DNA of 64,000 nt from Ianthella basta. Taxonomy: Eukaryota; Porifera; Demospongiae; Verongiida; Ianthellidae. A program made the translations under genes and the position numbers. Shown piece after piece: positions 23,101 to 35,923 of the stretch (positions are counted from its first letter, which is position 1; the number at the start of each line of letters is the position of its first letter). Under the pieces are notes generated by a model. It was not told the DNA's origin, ran no database searches, and saw nothing but the letters and a program-made list of their open reading frames with translations. Where the stretch lies: contig OZ025874.1 of assembly GCA_964019415.1 (NCBI GenBank), positions 4,336,196 to 4,400,195 of the forward strand, given 5' to 3'.

Positions 23101-25787
23101 GTGGGTGTGGGGTGTGCGCCTGTCACGTATTAAATTCTTTATGGCATAGCTAGATTATTTTATGTTGGTCTACCATAACTAATAATCTCGTGCACCAGCC
23201 ATTCTGAGTGGGGGCTGGTGCGTGAGACTAGACTAAGAGTTGTGTGTGTGTGTGTCCAAACAAAGCTTCTTTGGAATAGGTTGGTTCTCCAATACCAGCT
23301 TCACAACAGGGTTGAAAACCTTGCTGACATTTTGACCAGATGCTCTGGTCTTCTTCAGAGCAAAGATGACCAGAGCAAGAAGTTGAAAGCTTCTTTGGTT
23401 ACGATACAGCCGGAATCTGAACTATGATGACTTTAGTCCGAAGTAGTATTACTTCAGACAGTTCCTTCTCGACAGTCTAACGTTCCAACAGTAGCTGACA
23501 CAACCACCTTCTTTTCGATCCATAATTAGGCACTCTTGATCTACATGTCTGCAGAGCTTAAAGGCCACACTGTTCTTGGCTGCAGAGAACAGTGTGTCTG
23601 TTTTATGATGGCGGCCAAACTAAGATGCCACGCGCTACTCTTTACTTCTCTCCTCCACCTCTGAATTTGTTCATCATTGTCAAGTCATTCACAAAACCCT
23701 TTAGTATCAATGGCTTGTTCTTCTTCAGTGGCAAGATAACCCAAGCACAGCTTGTCCTTGTTCTGTTTTAGGCTCATTGAGAGTTTTTCGCTGGTAGTGT
23801 AGAGTTTTACCTGCTACTATTAGAGCTCCTTGCATCACCTACCTTCCCTCTTGTCGGAATGCATGGCAAGTTGTGTAGCATTTCACTTGCTATTAAGCTC
23901 AATCCGCACCGCAACTCTGTCGAGGAATTTGAACTGTCAATTTTACTTCAATCAATCACATGGCCTGCATGCCAACACCAATACAACACATAGTCTGACT
24001 AGCCAGGCTGCTACATTGCCTCTATATTTGAAGTACTCTGTAAAAATTAATGGAAAGTAGCGGTCTGGCTAGTGAGGCTGTGCAACACAATGTCAGAGAA
24101 GCTGCTGCATCATTGCTCACAATTGATGTAGATTGGCTTCACCGCTTGTACGTAGCTTGTGGAAAGCTACGACACCCAGTTCCTGCTCCAACTCTTTGGT
24201 CTCGATATAATCACTCGTTCTGCGGACCAGCTCACATTTCTTCCCAGTATTTGTAAGCCCCTTCTCCTTGAGGAATTCCTTTAGCTGTTCCACCATTCAC
24301 AATGAAGGAGGAAAGCACTTCAGGCCCATACACTTGATCAAATACACCATTTACGTATGTTTGGTTGCAGCAGTTCACACCTTGTCCACCGTCGACTCTT
24401 ATGACCCCAAGTGGCCGGGGCAATGCGTATCCTTTATTCAATGGTAGACATGTGTACAGTCACATTAGACTAGCAGCAGAGCCCACTGAAGGCAGGCCTT
24501 GTAGCTAGTTGTCTATGACTGATGTTGCTGCATCATTGCCATCCGATGTTGGTTCATCCTGTCACACTCCAGCAACTCCCATGCCCGCAAAGTGTGAAAT
24601 GCACAAAATACAGTATTTGCATAGGTACTCCGTATTAAAGTTGGATGGTGAGCTGCACCTGCTTTTTGAGCTACGGGTCACATCAAGCATGACTTTGTGC
24701 ACTATTTTATTTCTTGTCTGTGTGTGTGCTGAGCGCCTACTTTTCCCATCTGCGTACATACAGTACATGTAGGTGCTGTTGGCCAGCCCCAGCAAGTACA
24801 TGCATCTCTGCAGCACAACAGACCCCATAGGTGGGAACAGAGGCGAGACCTGTTCGGAAAGACATTGTATGTGGACCACCATACCACCAGCTGCAAGCTA
24901 CCACAACCACTCCCCCAAGGGTATGTTACACAGCAATCCACGCTATAAAGGCTTCCCATCTTCTTCTGTGCACTGAAGACTGGGATCTGTCACTGTGTGT
25001 GTGTGTTACATTACATGCATGAGGTGTACTGTGTGTACATACTGTACTAGACATGGATATCTTCAATTAGGGATTGAACCAACTCTTTATATAAATGTGT
25101 GCTGGTGTACGTAAGTACAAGATGAGGGACAGTGTACGTGCAGATGTTTACACAATGATATACTGTGAATGCCTACTTTCTACGTGTGTATATATGTTGT
25201 CACATATAGGCAACTAGATCGCGTCAGCCTGCCTTCAGCCTTTGTCAGCTGCATGCAAAAACATTTTTGCATGCAGCTGACGAAGGCCTACATGACTTAA
25301 ATGTCCTGTAATCAGTTGTTGATTGATTCTGCTATGTCTTTGCTTACGATCTACTCTCCTCCTATATTGAACAACGTAGCAATGAGCCTCCACCACATCA
25401 TGTTGGCACATGTATTTTGTCACACATGGCAGGCCTTGGTATATTCACATTGTTTTCCAAATAAGAGAGAAACTGATATAAGATGAGGTGCTGCTTGAAA
25501 CAGAATAATGTACAGGATTGAGATTTTATTCCAGAGCAGTTAATGTTGCCTTCATACTATTTATGCATTGCATCTGAGACTGGTGAAACCTATATTGAAT
25601 GATTACCTGGCAGTTTGTAAAATTTTGTTTTTTGTCCTTCAAACATTGTATGCAGTCAATGTATCCATTGTACACCCCACACCCACCCATGCTCTTGCAT
25701 ACGCACATTCACACAGTTTGAAGTACATGCAGTTCACCGATGTCAGTGTGCACCTCGTGGACCACAATACAATGTACTTTAGTGCTT
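23101..25787. other. No clear gene
   Basis: No domain-bearing exon recognised. Short frames near 24050-24260 (plus) and 24232-24441 (minus) look slightly protein-like but match nothing I know. The palindrome at 25236-25288 (arms with TCAGCTGCATGCAAAA and its complement) is the only clear structure. Confidence 0.4.
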
Positions 25788-25807
25788 CGGAGCTTCCTTT
25801 TACTCAG

Positions 25808-28800
25808 ATGCCAGCACAAGTGCAAGACAATCAAGAAGGAGCTGTGCCCAACAGAAGGGGTGAGAGGGTACACAGTGGACTAATGCAACATGTGTGCAAT
25901 AGGTGTACCCAAATGCATGCAATCTGTGTGCTTTCAATAACAGGATATAATTATTATTCTGTTTTCATTGCTTTTCTTCAAACTAGAATTGTGCAGTATA
26001 TGCACTTGTATTGTATGACTCCAGGGCCTCCATCACAATAATTTCATGCATATCTGATTCTCATGCATGCAATGTGGTCTTTAGAACAATGCCATAAATA
26101 TTGTCCTTTACCAATAATAATTTTAATATGCTGGTCATGTATATTGGATATCATTCCTCTGGGGTTTCCTTAGAAGAATATGCACCATTTGATCACTAGT
26201 AATATTTTATATGTTTGACAGATTGGCATACATACGTATCTTATCCTACTCCTATTTCAGCAGGTTTGAGGACATGCATATTCATTTGCATCATTCATTA
26301 CTACTAGACTACAGGATCCTTCCATGTGCATAATTATATAATGCTAACTGTGCATGCACATGCACATTCCTTAAACCTGAGCTAAAGGAATTAAGACAAG
26401 ACCTATGTCAAATTGCCTATAGAGATTACATACAGTATACCAACAATCAAATGAACCAAGCTGTTTCTTCCAGAAAACTGTGAGGACTAATATCTGTTAG
26501 TGTAGTGAAAGTTTCCTTTAAAATTTAAAGTCATTTATAGGAATAGTCTTTTGTACTCTCTCTTTACTGCCCCCCCCCCCCCCCTCACTGACCCAGGTGG
26601 TGACAGATTAACAGGATTCACTCAAGATGATTGCCTACACCTGTACCAGAAAGCCATTACCAGCAACCCCACAATCAACCTCCACATTGGCAAAGCAATG
26701 ACAATAGGCCCCCCTCGAGTTGGAAAGACATATCTGCGTTACCTTCTCCTTGGGATGCCACCACCAAACAAGTGCTTTAGCACATCTGTGATGAAAACTG
26801 CAGAAACTGTCCACATTACTCTTTTGGCAGGACACCCAAATGAGGAGGTACATCATGAGTCATCCAATGAAGAAGATCAAGAATCATCTGACGAAGAAGA
26901 TCTAGCTCAGAGATGTGGCAATAGGGGATGTATTACCACTGACTTTTTTGGCCTCACCTCTGAAGACAACAAGTGGGTTCTTGTGAATGAAGGCAGTGCA
27001 GTACAGAGCTTGCTGACGTCTTTAGCAGCAGTACATACACCCTTGAGGTCTAGTCAGGAAGGGACCACTAGTGCACAGCAAGTCACAGAGGTCATCTCAG
27101 TACCCAGCCGTCCTACTTCTGACTCCAGCACCCCACAGGAATTGTTTAACCTCCTTCAACATCCTGATTTACGTGATGTAAAATTCCCCGATGCAAAAAT
27201 ACTGCAATTTCTAGATTGTGGAGGACAGCTAGCATACCATGATATCCTCCCAGTCTTCACTACTAACCCATCAATCTACCTCCACGTGTTTAACCTCACA
27301 AAAGACTTGATGGAATGCCCTACAGATCAAATTTTTATTGAAGGTGATGAGCAAGAATCCTATTCCCAAGCCCTCTCACCAGTCTCCACTGCTCAGATGA
27401 TTACTCGTTCAGTGATTGCGATCAGTTCTCTCAAGAATATGAAGGGAAAGCTGCCACAGGAAGTCTTGCAGAGTGAACCTTCTGAGCCTTCTGTGATGCT
27501 GGTGGGTACCCACCTCGATAAGCTGGAAGAAAAGTATGGAGCAGGCCCTGACACATTAAAGAAAACAAAAGAAATAGACAGTACATTGCAAGAAGCACTG
27601 AAGTCAGAATGTCTGGAAGAGATGGTAGTTAAGAATGGCAAACATTCACTCCCAGCCATGTTCTTCCCTGTCAACAATAGGTTGTTTGCTGAGGAGAATG
27701 GTGGTCAGGGTTCTGAGCTCAGTAGGCATGCCATGAAATGCCTCAAGAGGAAAATTAGCAGGCAAACTCATGTGCAAGTAAAGGTCCCTGTCAAGTGGTA
27801 CCTGCATCAGCTGGTGGAGATGAGCAAAAGTGGGAAGGAGCGAAGGCCAGTGCACAGGTACAAAGAGTTGTACCAATCATGTCAGAAGCAACTGGTTGTC
27901 ACTGATGTGGGTGAATTTCACACCATGGTCACCTACTTCAGCGCCCTGGGCCTCCTTGTTCACCTGTGTGGTGAGGATGTGGAGCACACAGAGGAGAGCA
28001 CCTGCTTCGTTTTCACTAGTCCTTCATACCTGTTTGAAAACATATCCAAGCTCTATCAGGTCCAGTTTCTGGATGAGGACAGATGCCAAGGTGGTCTGCT
28101 GAGCCTAAAGAGGCGAGGAATACTGACCGAAAAGTCACTTCAAGATCTGCGAGTGGATGATGCACACCTGAAGCACAGGGACTTCATGGGTGTCCTGGTC
28201 CAGCTTTTCATTGGAGCAGAAGTCGGAGAGAGAAGCAAAGACAAAAGGAAGGAGCTTTTTATCCCCTCAGTGCTGATGCTACCAGCAAGAGGCCATCTGA
28301 ATGCCTGTCATTCGAATCCACAGGAGACTCTACCACACTTTTCCCTTACATTTGAGGGTATGTCATTTGTGCCATGTGGTGTCTTCACTGGAGCAATTGC
28401 TCATCTGCTGTCTGTAAAGGAATGGAATGTATCAAAAAAGTCCATTTCTCGTATACATATACCATTTGCTGTTGGAGCATGCGATATCGTTCACCTGTTT
28501 GATTGTGCCACCCACATCAGGGTAGAGCTGACAGTTGGTGATCAGCAGAACACACAGAAATATAGGGACATCATTCTGGATGCATTTGCCGAATCATACT
28601 GCTTCATCTTCCACTGCAAGACCGGCAAAGATTGTGAAACTTCATCTTGCAAGGAGTGCCACTCTAACCCATTCCTTGTCCTCGGACTGCCCTGTCCTAC
28701 TTGCAAGCCTGAGGCTAACCACATTGCCGTGCTACGTGTAGAAGATGGTGACCCTCAGACAGTTCGCTGCCAGGAAGCATTTGCTAGTCTCAGTGATGGG

Positions 28801-31800
28801 CAGAAGCTATTGTTCCAGAACATGGAGCATTATGTAAGTTTATTTGGCAGGTTATGATGAACTAGTATTGCATTGTGGATGATGTCGCCACCACTGACCT
28901 GGTCTGGTGACATTTTTACATCCTTCTGCATACCTTGTTGTGTCACCACCTTGAAAGAGTCACTCACAAGCATTACCCTGACAGAGAAAGTTGGGGAACC
29001 ACCACTACCACTCCTATTACTCAGTGCACAAATTGGTGTTTTATGATTCCCCTTTCTACACTGCACACTGTACCGAATGTTATATAATGCACTGTGCTGT
29101 GTTTGCTGCAGGCTGTTATTCCCGATCAGCACACCCTGTCAGGGGCTGGAGTCATGGCACTCGCACACAGTGGAGAGGAAGGTACACATAAATACACCCA
29201 GCAGTGCACTAATAGTACTAGCAGAGAGGTGCGCCTTTGGCACACTTCTCTGCTCTGGGGCCCGACGCCAGTGCTTCTGACACAATGAAATTTCAACACT
29301 GGCTAGTTATGAACCCCTTTCACACGACCGCACTAATTCGGATTAAAAAAACAGATTCGAACCTGGATCGAGTACCGATTGCATTCACACGACGACTTGT
29401 AGAATTTTCCGGAAGTGTAGAAATCGTATTATAAGGTACCGTTTAATGTAGTTGGCAGCGTCGATGTCGTTTCAGCTATGCTAGAGGAGATAGCACAGGC
29501 AGCAGGCCAGACGACAGTGTACAGGTACTATACAGAGGTGTTGCAGGAGCCATACAAATGGAAACAGTATTGCGCACCACGTTTGCCATGGCTCATTGTC
29601 TGCTTCAGGTTACATGGCTAGACAGAACGCAGTGGGTTCAGCACAAGGGCACAGCATAGTGTCTTTGGCCCAAATGTCCAGCACTGTTCCATCTGGCAGT
29701 CTCTCCACATGTTATTACGTTCTGCCATTTTTAACCCGGATTACAAGTGGGTCAAACCACCTAAGCCAGGTGGGTTCGACCCACTTGCTAATCCAGGTTA
29801 AACCGCTCATGTGAACGCAACTAATCCAGATTTGACCCAGATCTAGCACTTTTTAATCCAGGTTAGAGGTCTGTGTGAAAGGGGTTATAGAGTAGCATGC
29901 CACTGACTCCTGGTTGTTTCTTTGAACTGACTCTTGGTTCTTTTATTAAGCTGATTCCTGGTTGTTCCCTTAGGCCGACTTCTGTTGGCTCCTTTGAGCT
30001 GACTCCCCTTGAGTTGGCACCTGGTCATTCCCTTGAGCTAACTCCTAGCTGTACCTTTGAGCTGACTCTCTCTGAGCTGGCTCCCAGTACGTCTCTTGAG
30101 CTAACTCCTGATGATTATCGTTTGAGTGTTGGTCTTCGAGCACTGAAAGTTGTTGACTGCTTCTGAGAGCTCTCAGCATCCCTCAATGCGTTGATCTCTT
30201 GGATAGTAACAGTGTTTGGCTTAACTTTCAGCCTATTTGCATTGCAGCGAAGGACATTGTGATGATGTCATCAGATCATTATGCAATTGTTGACCTGGAT
30301 AACTTGAGCCCATCCTTTCGCCATCAAGCCACTTTCTTTCTCCCATGTGGAAGCTTTCTGCTACCTAGTTTATGTCACCCACAACCTTCTACTCAAAAAT
30401 GATAGCAAGAAGCTGTCGCACCATATCCCCAGGAGGAGGTGTGTAACAAACAAATTCGCTGCAAATTCTGTAATCTAGTTTGCTTTCCCCGTAAAACAAA
30501 AATGGCATCCCATAGTTACATATGGCGAAGCTTCGGATAACCTTCATTTTGCAAGCCTTGCTCAAAAAATACACTGAGGACACCCTCAAGATGGCGCTTA
30601 GAAATTCAGACTGCGTTCGCTGCAAATCCTTTGGTCAGTTTCGGAGGTTGCGAACAAAATTGGCCTAGCTCCATTATAATAAGATGCTTCGCTGGATGCA
30701 GCTGCTGACAGAACAATGTTTCAGTACTACTTGGCGAATATAAAACATTGTGTGGGCGAGCAGGAGTATATATGCATGCAGGGACATGTTGGTAACTAAG
30801 TAATGACTGAGACAGCAGGATTAGCATTAAGGTATGCCATGCAATGTCAGACTGTGTAACTGCAAGTGCACAATATATACAAGAAATAGACCAACGCAAA
30901 GGCTACAGCGAGCAAGGCTGAGTAAGAGAAGGTAGCCTAATGGTAGCAAAGCTGCAGCACACCTCTAACCTGGCCTGTGCAGTCCTTGTAAAGCCAAGTG
31001 GTCCAGTGCACCCTCACTCACAATCCTGACAGGCACGCCGTCCAGCGGAAGTTGAAGTATGCGAAGCTCTACTGGACCGATGCAACTTCAGCGACAACGA
31101 GCAAGAGAACCATCAAACGACAGCACACTTCGCGCCTGCCCCACTTAGTCCTTGTGCAGCCAGCCCGAAGCTGTATCTGCTGTGCACTTTGGCCTTTTGT
31201 GCTGTACAATACAGTGTGTCTTGTGTACAAAATCATGTCTGATAGCACAACGGCGATGCTTGTATAACGAATGGGTACTGGTATAAATGACTTTCAGCTG
31301 CCATACATACGACACAGGGAAAGCAGACGCTGCATAAATAGATGGTATGGTAGGTAGGAGAGGTACGGTGTGTGTTGTGTGTAGACACCTCGCCCAAAAT
31401 GTGTTGCAGTACTCCGGTGTGCCCAAAATATTATGCTAAAACCTTCCCTCTGTGGCCCAAAATGGCACAAACAAACAAACTTCGGCCACAGACAAAGCCC
31501 CACCCAAAGCGTTGAGTCGAGCTACCTACCGATTTGTATAAGGGGCTAGCAAAGCGAGCCCCCAATCAGATGGTTGCTTGTATGCTGTAATTCAAATGAA
31601 AAGTCGCACTACACCTAAATATGACCGAAAACCGGCAAACGAAGCTTCCCATGCAGAAGCGGAGACTGAACAGAGATATACTAACCTTGCTTCCTAGCGA
31701 AGGTGCACCTACATGTAGAGAGAGACTTTTCCCATGTTTAGTCTTCTTCCTCTTATACTTATTCTTCTTCTTTGACAGCTGTAGCACACAAACCAAAGCG

Positions 31801-34087
31801 ACCAGGAGAATACTTCTCGCACCATATTGCATTAATTTTGGCTGGCTGCATTCCTTTGTAGGTTAGAATGCGGTGCAATTTAGTGTGGAAGATGGCGCTT
31901 GCCATGACTCCCCACCGTGTTGCTCGGCCAAGCGGGGCAGACGCCATTTTCAAATTATGTAATTCAACCAGATGAAACCAGCATGACTGGTGCCATTGCG
32001 AGCAGCTGCGTACAGCTTCCGGAGGCTCCTACTTCTGTTGTTTTGCTCCACAGTGGAATTCTTTGCCTTGCTCAATGAATTAGCGTGGCATTTGGCTTGT
32101 GGAATGAATTATTTACAATGTTATTACAATTTCTCAAATGCAAACTGCAGCTATTTATATCAGAAGCTACACAAGGAAGTTAAAATGGCTATATCGTGCC
32201 TCTTAACTCATGCTTCAAAAAGTGCAGAAACTAGACATAATAAAAATTTCTACAAGAATTGTAAGGATGTAGGGATGGCATAAAAAGGACAGAAACAAGT
32301 AAAGGCTATTACACTGTGGAGCATTTACCATCGTCCCTACAGTCAAGGGTGTAGGACTATATACGGTGTGACATTGTTGCATGTTGGGACCATGGTTAAT
32401 GCTCCACTGTGTAACAGCCTATACTTGTTTCTGTCCTTTTTATGCCATCCCTACATCTTATTATAATGGAGCTAGGCCGATTTTTTGTCTGCACTAATCT
32501 CGGAAACCATGCAGAGGGTTCGCAGCAAACGCGGTCCGAATGTCGAAGCGCTTTCCGGAGGGTGTCCTCGGCTGGTTTCTTCTGCGAAAGCTTGTGAAAT
32601 GAAGGTTTCGCGCCAACTCGCCATACGTTACTTTGGGACGCCATTTTTGTTTTACGGAGGAAAGCGAAGTAGATTACGGAATTCACAGCTAATTCCTTTG
32701 TTACAAAACTCCTCCTGGGGAGATGGTGTGACCGCTTCTTTGCTGTCGTTTTAGCACAATGTAGAAGGCTGTGAGTGACATAAGCTATCTAGCGGAAAGC
32801 GCCGTCTTACGCGAGTGAAAGCGGCTCGATGGCGAAAGGATGGGCACAAGTTATGCGGGTTTTAGGCTTGCGCAATGATCTCATGACGTCATCATAATAC
32901 GTTTCGTCCAAACAAAGCAATTTGCAATCGTTGCAGTGCGCATATGCCGAACATTCAGGGCAGCACCGGACTAACCAAGACGTCAAGACATTTAGGGATG
33001 ATGAGAGCTCTTAGGAACCGACGACAACTGTCAGAACTCCAAGACCATCACCCAACCTTCACTCACAGGAGTCAGCACCAGGAGAAAAGCAGGAGCCAGC
33101 TCGAGGGGAGTCAGCTCAAAGGACCAACCAGGAGTCAACTCAAGAGGACAACCAGGAATCAGCTCAAAGGGGCCATCATGAGTCAGTTCTGTTTAATTTG
33201 GAGGGCAATACAAGACACTTGGCCTTGCAGAAGGTGATTCATGGTGGACGAGGAGTCAGCTGCGTGCAACTCTATAGCTAGCTAATTGCAACTGCAGCGT
33301 CTATAGCTATTACTCAGTAGCCAAGTTTGGAAGTGCTTTGCATCAGAAGCACTGGCATCAGAAGCACCTGCGCTGGGTGCCAAAGCAGAGGAGGGCGCCA
33401 AAGGCGCCCTTCTCTGCTAGTCCTTACAATTTTTGTAGAAAATTTTTATTATGTCTAGTAGATATTTCCTCATTCATATCCTTTCTCCTTGTCATTAGTA
33501 TGTACACCTCCTTACCTCTCTTTCTTCCTGTTGCATGTGTTAATATTCTTAGGCTGGTGACTTTAAGTTTGGCGTTTCTGCTCTCCACATGCTGTATAGG
33601 TGGTTCCATGGCTCAAGTATACAAGCCACCACACGTCCTCTCCCTCCATTCCACTGCTCCACCAGTACTGCCTATTGGGACTGCTTCAACTGGATCAGCA
33701 GCACTACCTCAGCAAGTGCAAGGCACCATTACGACTGCACCAGGTAAAGATGTAAACAGCTTATGAAACCAGTGAAGCAGACTTGCACATTATGTGTGTG
33801 TGACTAACGTAAGCTAAGATTTTATGGGGGTTCTTTCCAGAAACTGCTGTAGCCTCAGTTTCAGTCCTGAAGAGACCACCTGCCCATGAGGACACGCCTA
33901 CCTGCAAAATGAGGGTCGTCACAGATGAGACTGCACCAGAAGGTATTACTCACTGGATAGTTAGTTTGATGTAGCAGTTGAATGCAGACACAGATGTAAA
34001 CACAAATGTACATGCACCAAACACAGACACACAATCACACCTGTACGCTCATGTGCACACAATGCTCGCACATATCAACATTCACAC

Positions 34088-34154
<67 letters not shown>

Positions 34155-35069
34155 AACGTAATGTAACTGATAGCATGTACACAACACAGTCTGTGTATTT
34201 CTGTGTACTGAGAGTGGTATCTTGTTTTTTGCCAATAGACCTGGCTATGTTCCATTGTGTGCATATAGTTGGCTGGTAGCATATCATCTTCCTTCTCACT
34301 ACTACATGTATTAGGTGATTCTTGCTAGACTACAAGATGATTGCTGCATGGAATCGATCAAGAAGGAAAGAGTTCTAAGTATAATCGCAGCCAAGCTGTC
34401 ATTTCAAAGGTCTATGGACAGTAACAGCACCAATTGTGTCTCTCTTCTGCATGTTGCTATTAAGGTCTTCGGACATAGCCCCCCTTCCATCGGGCCTGGC
34501 TGCGATTATGCTTAGAACTGTCTTCTGTGTCAGGTGGTTCCATGGCTGCAGTGCATGAAGTCCCCTCCCTCTATTCCACTGCTGCCCCTCCCCAGGTGGG
34601 GCTACTGCAGTTGTTTCACTGTCCACTACTGAAGGACAAGTGACTGGTGTACAAAATATCACCCACCCAGCAGGTAAGCACATTCAAATGAAGGTTCTGT
34701 TATCATCATAATGTACATGATCATATTGTGCAAATGGTAATAATCACTGGATATTATTGAATATGAATTTAATGTTGTGTTTCTATGACAGATGTGATAG
34801 AGGCCCTTGAGCATCAAGTTGACACAAGGTGGAGACATTTTGGCACTTTTCTTCGTTTTGAGCCATCACTGATGGACATCATTGATAGTAACAATAACAA
34901 GAGTGTCACTGACTGTATGCTAGACCTAGTCACCAAGTGGGTGGAGCACTATGAAGGAACTGGTGGCCTCCCTCGCACATGGCAGACTGTGTTGAAGGCA
35001 GTTAAAAATTCAGGGTGTGGGCTGCTGGCAGATGAACTGGCAATGAAGTATGGAGTGACCCTCACATAG
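25808..35069 (+). CDS. Roc-COR GTPase with C-terminal Death domain, copy 1
   Basis: Inferred exons: 25808-25859 (MPAQVQDNQEGAVPNRR), 26597-28833, 29112-29181, 33600-33743, 33841-33942, 34596-34673 and 34792-35069, with matching phases and 986 residues. Exon 2 holds the Roc GTPase: P-loop GPPRVGKT (residues 55-62), G3 DCGGQLAYHD (from about 224) and G4 THLDK (322-326). G1 and G3 are about 160 residues apart, with an acidic insert. A COR-like region and a Cys-rich tail (CKECHSNPF, CPTC) follow. After a Ser/Thr/Pro linker, the last exon encodes a Death domain (VIEALEHQVDTRWRHFGTFL ... CMLDLVTKWVEHYEGTGG ... LADELAMKYG). It is probably a cytosolic signalling switch. A 10-nt deletion breaks the exon if the ancestral acceptor at 34534 is used (stop at 34641); the acceptor ending at 34595 restores the frame. 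An upstream exon may exist. Confidence 0.75.
29219..33420. mobile_element. Large foldback element in the Roc-COR/Death intron
   Basis: Left arm 29219-30690 and right arm 32456-33420 are inverted copies. TAGCAGAGAGGTGCGCCTTTGG at the left end mirrors the right end. The left-arm Ser/Leu-like array 'ACTCCTGGTTGTTCCCTTGAG' is mirrored at 33060-33190, and 'CCTAGCTCCATTATAATAAG' is mirrored at 32456-32480. The left arm is interrupted by a separate MITE at 29312-29886. The centre holds a second palindrome (32240-32455). No transposase ORF is recognised. Unit 2 keeps the left arm but has lost the right arm. Confidence 0.75.
29312..29886. mobile_element. MITE with AACCCCTTTCACAC termini (copy 1)
   Basis: The left end AACCCCTTTCACAC and right end GTGTGAAAGGGGTT are inverted, and 'CTAATTCGGATTAAA' is mirrored by 'TTTAATCCAGGTTAG'. 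An internal hairpin is centred on CCACCTAAGCCAGGTGGG near 29765. There is no ORF. It is nested inside the left arm of the foldback. The equivalent copy lies at 50483-51058. Confidence 0.8.
34083..34152. repeat. (CA)n microsatellite
   Basis: About 34 CA repeats in an intron. Unit 2 has only a short degenerate CA run at the same place (about 53373-53386), so the array expanded in unit 1 or collapsed in unit 2. Confidence 0.95.
34371..34519. mobile_element. Short inverted-repeat element beside a splice acceptor
   Basis: AGTTCTAAGTATAATCGCAG at 34371 is mirrored by CTGCGATTATGCTTAGAACT ending at 34519. The interior shares the 'CATTTCAAAGGTCTATGGACAGTAA' and 'CCATCGGGC' type sequence with the SINE tail at 38370-38460. 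It ends 14 bp before the exon acceptor at 34533. The copy in unit 2 is at about 53610-53754. Confidence 0.65.
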
Positions 35070-35299
35070 CGGTGACTGTCATCACACAAGCCGCAGGGAC
35101 AAGCTTAATACTGTTCTCATCTTGTGCTTGCCTAACTTTGTTAACAATACAGGCAGTTGTGATTGTATCATTCCTTTGAATCAGAGTTTTGTAGAGACAA
35201 ATCACGTCATCTTTATACAGACTTTGTGGAAATAGCAAAGGGCACGCCCCTGAAAATGGCCACACTCAGGGAAGGCTGAAGCTAGTTTAGACATATGTC

Positions 35300-35737
35300 T
35301 GCATTTCTCAAGTGTGTCTGAAGGAGCATGCACCCAAGACTGTCCCACTGGACATGGCGGAACTGCAGCAGAAGCATTATCGTTCATCCTCTGCCAAGAA
35401 GAAGGGAAGCAGAAAGTCAACATACGTTAGACAAACTCAGGATGGCCCAATATGCACAGTGTGTGGTGTCAACCTAGATCCCCTGGCTGCTGCAGCCCAG
35501 CACAGACAGGCTTACCCAGCAGCAGCACACCCAGCTCCCCATGTGAGTGACTAGCGCACACTGTACACACAGGACGGCTCTCCTCAGCTGCGTGGCAGTG
35601 CTGTGAAGGAGCACAGGGGTGATCATGCTTCTCCTGCCCTGGAGTCAGTGAGCAGTCTGTCCGCGAGTAGCTGCTCTGTGGCCTCTGAAGTGCTGGAGCG
35701 GGCCAGAGAGAGGAGGGACCACTTCTGGGTGGAGTGA
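35300..35737 (+). pseudogene. MDM1 C-terminal fragment, copy 1
   Basis: Over 95% identical by eye to the last about 420 bp of MDM1 (22090-22508), including the ADERARERRDHFW-type end (LERARERRDHFW). The frame opens only at about 35312, because all upstream exons are absent. The Tyr-Arg-Thr codons of MDM1 (DYRTLY) are hit by a TAC-to-TAG change (stop at 35552-35554). It was carried along when the MDM1 3' end plus CARD block was duplicated. Confidence 0.9.
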
Positions 35738-35923
35738 GAGGAAGTAGATGACCATAGACCCATTCAAGTCATTCCACAAGGCCGTCTTTATTCTTGTATG
35801 GCATAAATATCTTTTAGCACTGGGTGCTTATAATATTATTATGTAGAAATATAGCTTTTGCAAGTTATGAGCTGTCACGTTCTTATCTTCTACCATACAC
35901 ACTTCCCTGAAGTCATCTGTATA

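Noticed and set aside
34035-34299. Cys-Val repeat proteins on the minus strand
   Set aside because: They are translations of the CA microsatellite.
35300-35737. A second MDM1 gene
   Set aside because: Only the last exon's 3' part is present and it has an in-frame stop. The same applies to 54545-54978.
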